From Planctomycetota bacterium (GTDB lineage Bacteria; Planctomycetota; J058; J103), in NCBI GenBank assembly GCA_003694875.1, contig RFJN01000247.1:1-7918 (forward strand): a stretch of 7,918 bases of DNA, given 5' to 3'. A program made the translations under genes and the position numbers. Below are positions 1 through 5,999 of this stretch, one piece after another (the first letter of the stretch is position 1; every line of letters begins with the position of its first letter). Under the pieces are notes generated by a model. It was given only the letters and a program-made list of their open reading frames with translations, ran no database searches and was not told where the DNA came from.

Positions 1-23
1 CGCTGCCCGCACCGGGCTGCGAC

Positions 24-512
24 TCAGGACGCCGAAGACGCGGGCGGGCTCTCGTCGTCACCGCGTGTCGGTTCCGCCCACTCGACCTCGAGCAGGTCGA
101 TCTCGTACACGAGGTGCTTGCCGGTGAGCGGGTGGTTGGGATCGATCGTGACGCTCGTCTCGTCGACCGCGACGATCTCGGCCTGGAACCAGCCGCTCGT
201 GGTCTCGAGCCGGATCACGCGTCCGACCTCGAGGGGTTCGCCGGGCGGGAACTTGTCACGCGGCAGCGAGGCGACGAGTTCGGGCCGATACGGCCCGTAG
301 CCCTCCTCGGGGCTGACCTCGATCACGCGCTTGCTGCCCGGCGTCATCTCGCGCACCGCCTTCTCGAAGAAGGGTTTCACGTGGCCGGTGCCGATCTCGA
401 ACACGAGCGGTCCGTGGCCCCACGAGTTGTAGAACGTCTCGCCGTCGCGGATCGCTCCGCGGTAGTGCACCACGACCCGGTCGCCGGGTCCGGGCGTGCG
501 ACGCTGCGCCAT
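24..512 (-). CDS. SlyD-like FKBP-type peptidyl-prolyl cis-trans isomerase
   Basis: Predicted cytoplasmic peptidyl-prolyl isomerase and folding helper of the FKBP/SlyD class, 162 residues, with no signal peptide. Visible FKBP elements are the first strand VVVHYRG (13-19), the GETFYNS turn (24-30), the strand and helix around GTGHVKPFFEKAV (41-53), the PGSKR turn (58-62) and EEGYGPY (69-75). A SlyD-type insert-in-flap segment follows (about 76-130) and ends in DPNHPLTGK (124-132), which closely resembles the SlyD signature; the last FKBP strand is LVYEIDLLEVE (134-144). The ATG at 512 is chosen because GGAGG lies 6 bases upstream; a longer in-frame form from 647 would add a 45-residue Arg-rich stretch that looks non-coding. 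Oddities: the pocket Asp of FKBPs (in FDSS) appears replaced by Tyr28, and the metal-binding His/Cys tail of E. coli SlyD is absent, replaced by a short acidic/Ser tail. The family is fairly sure; catalytic activity is less so. It is divergent from the PEP-CTERM gene. Confidence 0.9.
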   Translation of the reverse strand: MAQRRTPGPGDRVVVHYRGAIRDGETFYNSWGHGPLVFEIGTGHVKPFFEKAVREMTPGSKRVIEVSPEEGYGPYRPELVASLPRDKFPPGEPLEVGRVIRLETTSGWFQAEIVAVDETSVTIDPNHPLTGKHLVYEIDLLEVEWAEPTRGDDESPPASSAS

Positions 513-516
513 GTCC

Positions 517-523
517 CACCTCC
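517..523 (-). promoter_or_regulatory. Shine-Dalgarno site of the SlyD-like gene
   Basis: On the minus strand this reads GGAGGTG, with the GGAGG core 6 bases before the ATG at 512. It decides the start of the isomerase gene against the longer in-frame reading from 647. Confidence 0.75.
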
Positions 524-621
524 ACCGCCTCGTTGTTCTCCCCGGCAGGGTACGCCGAAGCGGCGACGAGCGGTAGGCCGGCGGGGCGGTGTGTAGGTAC
601 GACGTGTCGGCTGACGCTCCC

Positions 622-650
622 TTGCGCGCGCGAGTCGCCGGTGCCATATT
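622..650 (+). promoter_or_regulatory. possible sigma70-type promoter of the PEP-CTERM gene
   Basis: TTGCGC (622-627) and CATATT (645-650) are separated by 17 bases, in the only AT-rich patch of the divergent 513-700 region. The -35 match is 3 of 6 and the -10 match 4 of 6, so this is a modest candidate. It would give a leader of about 45 bases before the ATG at 701. The same AT patch read on the other strand gives TAAAAT (653-648), a 5 of 6 match to a -10 box pointing toward the isomerase gene, but without a recognisable -35 element. Confidence 0.35.
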
Positions 651-690
651 TTACGCGCTGCGACCGTACAGGCTCCGAGAGCCAGCGCGA

Positions 691-695
691 GGAGG
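691..695 (+). promoter_or_regulatory. Shine-Dalgarno site of the PEP-CTERM gene
   Basis: GGAGG sits 5 bases before the ATG at 701, within the longer purine run GAGGAGG. It fixes the start of the PEP-CTERM protein and rules out the in-frame extension from 533. A short hairpin, GGCTC (671-675) with GAGCC (679-683), lies just upstream. Confidence 0.75.
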
Positions 696-700
696 CCACC

Positions 701-1807
701 ATGTGCGAGCGCGTAACGAGCAAATCCGCAACGGCTGTGGAGCTGTGCGCTGCGGGCGTTGGAGGCTGGCAGCGCGGCGTGCTCCTGATGGCGACGTTGC
801 TCGGGCTGCCGTTTCTGCTTCTTGGCGCGGGCCCCGTCCGGGCAGCGACACTCGGCGACCGCTCGGGACTGTACGTCTACGAGGGCAACGACAACCGGAT
901 CGACCAGTACGACACGGTGAGCGGTGCCTTCGTCGGCACCGTCTGGGACACCTCCTGGGGGTCGGATCAGAGCTACGGATGGATCGCCTCACGAGGCGAC
1001 ATGGCGTGGACGCCGTCGGGCACCCTGCTCGTGACGGTGGGCGGCAACAACGTGACCGTGTTTCCCGGTGTGGTCGAAATCGACCCCAAGACGGGCAATG
1101 TGATCAAGAAACTGGACCTCAGCTACCAGCCCACCGACGTGGTGCTGGACGCGAACGGTCATATCTTCGTGACCGGCTGGGATACGACGACGGTACAGGA
1201 GTACGACTGGAACACCGGTTTCATCGTGAAGACCTATGCTCCCAACGTGTGGTACCGTCCCAGCGGCCTGGTCGTCGACGAAGCCCGCAACAGCCTGTGG
1301 GTCTATTCCTATTGGTCGGCGGGAGCCAACTATTCGGCACTCCACCAGTTCGACCTCACGAGCGGCCAGTTGCTCAACAGGTACGTCAACACGTCGTTTC
1401 TTCCGTCGTACGCGCGAACGGGCATCCTGCTCGCTCCGAACGGCATGCTCTATCTGGCGACCTCCCAGGTCGGCCCGGTGGTCGAGTTCGACCCGGACGC
1501 CGGCGTGTTCACCCGCGCATTCTCCGGCGGGATCAGCTATGCCGAGGACATAGCCCTCGGTCCCAACAACACACTCTATGCCGTGGAATCGGGCACGGGC
1601 ACCATCGCCGCGTACGACATCGCCACGGGGCAGGTGATCGACCCCGCCTTCGTGATGACCGGGGGAAGCTCCACCAGCGGTCTGCTGACCGATCCGCTGA
1701 CGCTGCTTGCCGTACCCGAGCCCTCGGGCGTCGCGCTCACGGCTCTCGCCCTGTTCACGGGCGCCGCGAGGCTTGTTCATCGACGCCGCCGCGCACGGTA
1801 CGCATGA
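701..1807 (+). CDS. secreted beta-propeller-like protein with PEP-CTERM sorting signal
   Basis: Exported protein of 368 residues with unknown specific function. The N-terminus has a long polar region, a hydrophobic core at about 27-42 and a likely signal peptidase site near VRA-A (48/49). The C-terminus carries a PEP-CTERM signal: VPEPS from residue 338, a hydrophobic segment, then RRRR (361-364). By family knowledge this is read by an exosortase, linked to export through an exopolysaccharide-rich envelope. Between them are six copies of a (Y/I/F)D-x-x-(T/S/A)-G element starting at residues 70, 127, 168, 217, 263 and 305. Each is preceded by hydrophobic strands of the type seen in NHL/SMP-30/WD-like propellers (for example PTDVVLDANGHIFV), which suggests a six-bladed propeller. 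No catalytic motif is recognisable. Codon choice looks less GC-extreme than in mnmG or glyS. The start is set by GGAGG at 691. The neighbours are unrelated housekeeping genes and no exosortase or eps gene is present. The sorting signal is near certain; the propeller is an inference. Confidence 0.88.
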   Translation: MCERVTSKSATAVELCAAGVGGWQRGVLLMATLLGLPFLLLGAGPVRAATLGDRSGLYVYEGNDNRIDQYDTVSGAFVGTVWDTSWGSDQSYGWIASRGDMAWTPSGTLLVTVGGNNVTVFPGVVEIDPKTGNVIKKLDLSYQPTDVVLDANGHIFVTGWDTTTVQEYDWNTGFIVKTYAPNVWYRPSGLVVDEARNSLWVYSYWSAGANYSALHQFDLTSGQLLNRYVNTSFLPSYARTGILLAPNGMLYLATSQVGPVVEFDPDAGVFTRAFSGGISYAEDIALGPNNTLYAVESGTGTIAAYDIATGQVIDPAFVMTGGSSTSGLLTDPLTLLAVPEPSGVALTALALFTGAARLVHRRRRARYA

Positions 1808-1899
1808 CCGCCACCGGCAGCCGGAGACCCCGTTACTGAACGAGCCGCTGCCCGAAAGCGGGTCGCGTTCCGGTCTCGGACTGCGCGCACCGCAACGCT

Positions 1900-1953
1900 C
1901 GGCGGCGGGGTCTCGCCTCGGCGTCGCGGGGGCCCGGACCGCACCCGCCGCTG
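1900..1953. repeat. GC-rich inverted repeat, possible hairpin
   Basis: GCGGCGGG (1902-1909) is complementary to CCCGCCGC (1944-1951), extendable outward by one G-T pair and one C-G pair, with a 34-base loop. It lies after the PEP-CTERM gene and before mnmG. There is no T-run after it, so it is not a classic rho-independent terminator. In sequence this GC-rich such a pairing can arise by chance. Confidence 0.3.
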
Positions 1954-1990
1954 CCCCTTGCCGGGCTCCGTATCATGGCGTGCCCGCAGG

Positions 1991-2004
1991 CCGGTCCGGA
2001 CCGG
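1991..2004. promoter_or_regulatory. perfect 14-bp palindrome upstream of mnmG
   Basis: CCGGTCCGGACCGG reads identically on both strands and ends 14 bases before the mnmG ATG. Its last bases merge into the G-run (2003-2007) that is the best available ribosome-binding sequence. It could be an operator for a dimeric protein or an RNA hairpin near the ribosome site. The palindrome is certain; the role is inference. Confidence 0.4.
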
Positions 2005-2018
2005 GGGATCGAGAACGC

Positions 2019-3830
2019 ATGGCGGCGCGCGAGAGCTGGGATGTCATTGTGGTGGGCGGCGGGCACGCCGGCGCCGAGGCGGCGCGCGCGTGCGCGCGCA
2101 TGGGGGTGCGCACGCTGCTGCTCACCATGTCGATCGACACGATCGGCTGGATGTCGTGCAACCCCGCGATCGGCGGACAGGCCAAGGGCCAGATGGTGCG
2201 CGAGATCGACGCGCTCGGCGGGCTCATGGGGCTTGCGACCGATCGCGCCGCGATCCAGACCCGCTGGCTCAACACCCGCCGCGGCCCCGCGGTCCGCGCC
2301 CCCCGCGCGCAGTGCGACAAGCGCCGCTACGCCGAGGCGGTGCGCTGGACCCTCGAACGGCAGCCCGGGCTCTCGATCCGCCAGGACCGCGTGGTCGATC
2401 TCACGATCGAGGGCGATCGGGTCACCGGGGTGCGCGTGGTCTCGGGCGAGCAGATTCCCGCGCGCGCCGTGATCCTCACCACCGGCACCTTCCTGCGCGG
2501 GCTCATGCACGAGGGCGAGGTGCGCACCGAGGGCGGACGCGCGGGAGACGGCAGCGCGCGTGAGCTGTCGGGCAGCCTCGCTCGCTTCGGACTCGAGATC
2601 GCCCGCCACAAGACCGGCACCCCACCGCGGGTGCACGGCCGCAGCATCGACACCGCGCGCATGCAGCCGCAGCCGCCCGACGACCCGCCCTTGCGCTTCT
2701 CGTTCTGGGGACCGCCGACCGACCTCGAGCAGCGCAACTGCTGGATCACCTACACCCACCCCGGCACCCACGCGCTCATCGAGGCCAACCTCGCGCGCTC
2801 GCCGATGTTCAGCGGCCGGATCGAGGGCACCGGCGCGCGCTACTGCCCCTCGATCGAGGACAAGGTGGTGCGGTTTCCCGGCCGCGACCGCCACATCGTG
2901 TTCTGCGAGCCGGAGGGGCTCACCACCGAGGAGGTCTACCTCAACGGGATCTCGACCTCGCTGCCGCGGGACGTGCAGCTCGCGGTGGTGCATTCGATCC
3001 CGGGGCTCGAGCGCGCCGAGATCACGCGCTTCGGCTACGCGGTCGAGTACGACCACGTGCGCCCGCACCAGCTGCGGCCCACCCTCGAGTGCAAGCGGGT
3101 GCGCGGGCTGTATCTCGCGGGCCAGATCTGCGGCACCTCGGGCTACGAGGAGGCGGCGGGCCAGGGGCTCGTCGCCGGGATCAACGCCGCGCGCGCGCTG
3201 CGCGGCGAGCCCGAGGTGGTGCTCGGTCGCGAGCAGGCCTACATCGGGGTGCTGATCGACGACCTCGTGCGCCTCGAGCACAGCGAGCCGTACCGCATGT
3301 TCAGCTCGCGCGCCGAGTTCCGGCTGCTTCTGCGCGCCTCCAACGCCGATCGACGCCTCACCCCGCTCGGGCGCGAACTCGGGCTCGTGGGCAACGAGCA
3401 GTGGCGCCGCTTCACCGAGCGACGCGAGCGCATCGAGCGGGCGCAGGCGGCGCTACGCGCGCTGCGCGAGGGGGGCCGCAGCCTCGAGGAGCTGCTGCGG
3501 CGACCGGAGGTGCGCCTCAGCGCATGGCTCGACCGCCACCCCGCCCTCGCCGCGCTGCGTGACGATCCCGAACTCGCGCTCGAGATCGAGACCGAGATCA
3601 AGTACGCGGGCTACATCGAGCGGCAGCAGCGCGACGTGGAGCGCATCCGGCGCCTCGAGCACAAGCGCATCCCGGCCGACTTCGACTTCGAGGCGATCCC
3701 GGAGCTGTCGCACGAGGCGCGCGAGAAGCTCGGCCGCTTCCGGCCCGAGACGATCGGGCAGGCGGCGCGGATCGCCGGGGTGCGCCGCAGCGACGTGAGC
3801 GCCCTGCTCGTGCGGCTGCGGGGTCGCTGA
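2019..3830 (+). CDS. mnmG: tRNA uridine-5-carboxymethylaminomethyl modification enzyme MnmG
   Basis: FAD-dependent partner of the GTPase MnmE. Together they install the carboxymethylaminomethyl (or aminomethyl) group on the wobble uridine U34 of several tRNAs in the cytoplasm. The product is 603 residues, close to the usual length. Visible motifs are the FAD-binding GGGHAG (13-18) with its following helix, MSCNPAIGG (45-53), KTGTPPR (198-204), RYCPSIEDK (from 274), EPEGLT, NGISTSLP, SGYEEAAGQG and EPYRMFSSRAEFR. The C-terminal helical domain ends with IGQAARIAGV. Both conserved cysteines of the family are present (Cys47, Cys276). The ATG at 2019 is chosen because the protein there begins directly with the FAD-binding strand; the 104 in-frame residues upstream have no family match. 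The ribosome site is weak (a G-run at 2003-2007, or GAG at 2011-2013). The usual neighbours mnmE and rsmG are not adjacent: glyS converges 24 bases after the stop. Identification is secure. Confidence 0.97.
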   Translation: MAARESWDVIVVGGGHAGAEAARACARMGVRTLLLTMSIDTIGWMSCNPAIGGQAKGQMVREIDALGGLMGLATDRAAIQTRWLNTRRGPAVRAPRAQCDKRRYAEAVRWTLERQPGLSIRQDRVVDLTIEGDRVTGVRVVSGEQIPARAVILTTGTFLRGLMHEGEVRTEGGRAGDGSARELSGSLARFGLEIARHKTGTPPRVHGRSIDTARMQPQPPDDPPLRFSFWGPPTDLEQRNCWITYTHPGTHALIEANLARSPMFSGRIEGTGARYCPSIEDKVVRFPGRDRHIVFCEPEGLTTEEVYLNGISTSLPRDVQLAVVHSIPGLERAEITRFGYAVEYDHVRPHQLRPTLECKRVRGLYLAGQICGTSGYEEAAGQGLVAGINAARALRGEPEVVLGREQAYIGVLIDDLVRLEHSEPYRMFSSRAEFRLLLRASNADRRLTPLGRELGLVGNEQWRRFTERRERIERAQAALRALREGGRSLEELLRRPEVRLSAWLDRHPALAALRDDPELALEIETEIKYAGYIERQQRDVERIRRLEHKRIPADFDFEAIPELSHEAREKLGRFRPETIGQAARIAGVRRSDVSALLVRLRGR

Positions 3831-3834
3831 GCGC

Positions 3835-3851
3835 GCGGAACGGGGCTCCGC
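3835..3851. terminator. weak hairpin in the convergent mnmG/glyS gap
   Basis: GCGGA (3835-3839) pairs with TCCGC (3847-3851) around a 7-base loop, filling most of the 24-base gap between the two convergent stop codons. On the plus strand it is followed by a pyrimidine-rich stretch (TACTTCTTTCCCTCC) lying within the end of glyS. It might help end mnmG transcription. The stem is short and there is no clean T-run, so this is only a candidate. Confidence 0.25.
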
Positions 3852-3854
3852 TGC

Positions 3855-5999
3855 CTACTTCTTTCCCTCCACGACCCGCGACAGATCGGCGAAGCGCTCG
3901 GTGAACAGCGAGCGCACCGCGCGCAGCAGCGCGAGACGGTTGGCGCGCACCGCCGGATCGGGTGCGTTCACGAACACCTTCTCGAAGAAGGTGTGCACCG
4001 GCGCGGCGAGCCGCTGCCGGTAGAGTTCGGCCGCCTCCTCCCACGCACCGCGCTCGCAGGCCGCCACGAACGGCTCGCGCACCGCCTCGAGCGCCTCGTA
4101 CAGCGCCCGCTCCTCGGGCTGCTCGAAGCGCTCGGGGTCGGGCGAGGCATCGTCGGCGCCCTGCTGGCCCCGCACGATCCGCCAGCAGCGGTCCACCACC
4201 TCGACGAGGTCGGCGAAGCCCTCGCGGTCGGCCAGCGCGGTGAGCGCCTCGAGCCGACGCTGCAGATCCCCGAAGCTCGTGTCCGCTCCGCCCGCACCGA
4301 GCACCGCGTCCACGAGATCGTAGCGGTAGCCGAGATCGCGCAGATACCCCGCCATGCGCTCCTCGAGGAAGCGGCGCACCCGCGCGTGCAGCCCCACAGC
4401 GTCGAACGTCGACGGATCGGTGTCCGACGCACTCTGTCCGATCGGTCCGCCGTGGCGCGCGAGCGCCTTGACCGCCTCGGCCACCGCCCGATCGAGATCG
4501 ATCCCGATCCCGCCCTCGATCAGCATGCGCACCACCCCGAGCCCCTGGCGCCGCAGCGCGTACGGATCGGCGCTCGCGCTCGGCTCGAGGCCCGCGGCGA
4601 AGAAGGCGACGAGGTTGTCGATCTTGTCGGCGAGCGCCACACAGCGGCCCGCCGCCGTCTCGGGCAGGTCGTCGCCGGCGAAGCGCGGGCGGTAGTGCTC
4701 GGCGACCGCCTGCGCCACCGCCTCGGGAAAGCCCTGGCGCCGCAGGTACTCGCCGCCGATCACCCCCTGCAGCTGCGGGAACTCGGCAACGAGCTCGGTC
4801 GTGAGATCGGCCTTGGCGAGCCGTGCGGCCCCCACCGCCGCCTCGTGCTCGTGGCCCTCGAGCCCCATCTGGTCGGCGAGGTGCTCGGCGAGCCACACGA
4901 GCCGCCTCGCCTTGTCGGCGAGCGTGCCGAGCCGCTCGTGGAACACGATGCCCGCAAGCGCGTCCTCTCGCTGGCTCATGAGCAGCTTGAGGTCCTCGCG
5001 CATGTAGAACGCCGCGTCCTCGAGCCGCGCGCGCAGCACCCGCTCGTTGCCCTCGACCACCACGTCCGCCGGCTCGGGCTGGTTGGCGACGAACAGAAAC
5101 CGCGCGGTGAGCCGCCCCTCGCCGTCGCGCACCGGGAAGTAGCGCTGGTGGTCGGTCATGGCCGCCTCGACCACCGCCTCGGGCAGCTCGAGGTAGCGCG
5201 GATCGAACCGCCCCTCGCACACGTGCGGGATCTCGACGAGATCGCACACCTCCTCGAGCAGCGTCTCGTGCTCCAGACGCCCGCCCGCCTCGGCGAGCCG
5301 CGCCTCGATCGCCTGCCGGATCGCCGCGCGCCGCTCCTCGCGCTCCACGATCACGAGGTGCTGGCGCAGCAGCGAGCGGTACGCCTGGTAGTCGGCGCGC
5401 TCGAGCGCGATCGGACGTCGGCCCGCGAGGATCGGGTGCCCCTCGGTGCAGCGACCCGCCTGGCAGCCGAAGACGTCGAGCGGCAGCACCTCCGCACCGA
5501 GCAGCGCGAGCAGCCGCCGCACCGGGCGGGCGAACGTCTCGTTCGCCGGCGACTGCGGCCAGCGCATGGACTTGGGAAAGCGCAGCGCGAGGATCCAGGC
5601 GCGCAGCAGCTCGGGAAGCAGCTCGCGCACCGGGCGCCCGGGGATCGTGCGCGTGGCGAAGACGTACCGACCCCTGGGCGTGTCGCGCACCTCGAGCGCC
5701 GCCACATCGAGTCCAAGCTTGCGCGCGAACCCCTCGGCCGCCCGGGTCGGCTCGCCGTCGCGAAACGCGACCCGTTCGGGCGGGCCCGCCACCTCCTCGG
5801 TCAGCGGCGGCTGCGCCTCGGGCAGATCGGCCACCGCGAGCACGAGCCGCCGCGGGGTCGCGGTCGCGTGCACCGCTCCGTGCTCGAGCCGCGCCTCGGC
5901 GAGGCCGGTGCGCGCGCGCTCGGCGAGCTGCGCGATCGCCCCCGGCACGTACCCCGCCGGCAGTTCCTCGACCCCGATCTCGAGCAGAAGATCAGCCAC
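3855..5999 (-). CDS. glyS: glycyl-tRNA synthetase beta subunit
   Basis: Beta subunit of the alpha2-beta2 bacterial glycyl-tRNA synthetase; it supplies most tRNA recognition while GlyQ carries the aminoacylation site. The product is 714 residues, slightly longer than the E. coli subunit (689). Family hallmarks are the N-terminal LLLEIGVEELPAGYV (4-18), TPRRLVL, FPKSMRW, MTDHQRYFPV, LFVANQ, an HD-like segment with EHYRPRFAGDDLP (about 433-445) and ADKIDNLVAFF (about 456-466), DPYALRRQGLG, and a C-terminal DALR-type anticodon-binding region with FFEKVFVNAPDPAVRANRL (about 670-690). The start is a GTG at 5999 lying 8 bases inside the end of glyQ, with GAGGGAGAG (6015-6007, minus strand) 7 bases upstream. 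The two subunits are therefore probably translationally coupled, which suits a fixed stoichiometry. In the B3/B4-like region the common GHRF motif reads GHPI. The stop TAG lies 24 bases from the mnmG stop. Confidence 0.97.
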   Translation of the reverse strand: MADLLLEIGVEELPAGYVPGAIAQLAERARTGLAEARLEHGAVHATATPRRLVLAVADLPEAQPPLTEEVAGPPERVAFRDGEPTRAAEGFARKLGLDVAALEVRDTPRGRYVFATRTIPGRPVRELLPELLRAWILALRFPKSMRWPQSPANETFARPVRRLLALLGAEVLPLDVFGCQAGRCTEGHPILAGRRPIALERADYQAYRSLLRQHLVIVEREERRAAIRQAIEARLAEAGGRLEHETLLEEVCDLVEIPHVCEGRFDPRYLELPEAVVEAAMTDHQRYFPVRDGEGRLTARFLFVANQPEPADVVVEGNERVLRARLEDAAFYMREDLKLLMSQREDALAGIVFHERLGTLADKARRLVWLAEHLADQMGLEGHEHEAAVGAARLAKADLTTELVAEFPQLQGVIGGEYLRRQGFPEAVAQAVAEHYRPRFAGDDLPETAAGRCVALADKIDNLVAFFAAGLEPSASADPYALRRQGLGVVRMLIEGGIGIDLDRAVAEAVKALARHGGPIGQSASDTDPSTFDAVGLHARVRRFLEERMAGYLRDLGYRYDLVDAVLGAGGADTSFGDLQRRLEALTALADREGFADLVEVVDRCWRIVRGQQGADDASPDPERFEQPEERALYEALEAVREPFVAACERGAWEEAAELYRQRLAAPVHTFFEKVFVNAPDPAVRANRLALLRAVRSLFTERFADLSRVVEGKK

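Larger units (their letters stand above)
1808..2018. other. non-coding gap between the PEP-CTERM gene and mnmG
   Basis: This 211-base interval lies between the stop of the PEP-CTERM gene and the mnmG start. I see no credible gene in it. It holds a small CCCG-AAAG-CGGG hairpin (1851-1862), a larger GC-rich inverted repeat (1900-1953), a TATCAT hexamer (1971-1976) that could be a -10 box for mnmG but lacks a convincing -35 partner, two copies of CCGGACCG (1934-1941 and 1996-2003), and a perfect palindrome (1991-2004). An mnmG promoter is expected here but cannot be fixed by eye. Confidence 0.6.

Noticed and set aside
513..647. N-terminal extension of the SlyD-like protein from an upstream ATG
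   Set aside because: The extra 45 residues are Arg/Thr/Pro-rich and match nothing in the family, while the inner ATG has a clear Shine-Dalgarno sequence.
766..782. A TGGCAG...GTGCT sequence resembling a sigma-54 promoter (sigma-54 control is known for some PEP-CTERM genes)
   Set aside because: It lies inside the coding region after the start codon and lacks the correct GG-10-GC spacing with a TTGCA half.
589..1839. A 416-codon plus-strand frame overlapping the PEP-CTERM gene
   Set aside because: It is an Arg-rich shifted frame of a gene that has a clear signal peptide, repeats and sorting signal in the other frame.
1851..1862. CCCG-AAAG-CGGG hairpin after the PEP-CTERM gene as a terminator
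   Set aside because: The stem is only four base pairs and there is no T-run after it.
1707..2018. Extension of MnmG upstream to 1707, overlapping the PEP-CTERM gene
   Set aside because: MnmG begins with its FAD-binding strand right after the ATG at 2019. The 104 upstream residues have no family counterpart and overlap the preceding gene.
1833..3281. A 482-codon minus-strand frame opposite mnmG
   Set aside because: It is antisense to mnmG, rich in Arg, Ala, His and Asp with no domain, and has no ribosome site.
3598..5247. A 549-codon minus-strand frame overlapping glyS
   Set aside because: It is a frame-shifted shadow of glyS, almost entirely Arg/Ala/Gly, with no start context.
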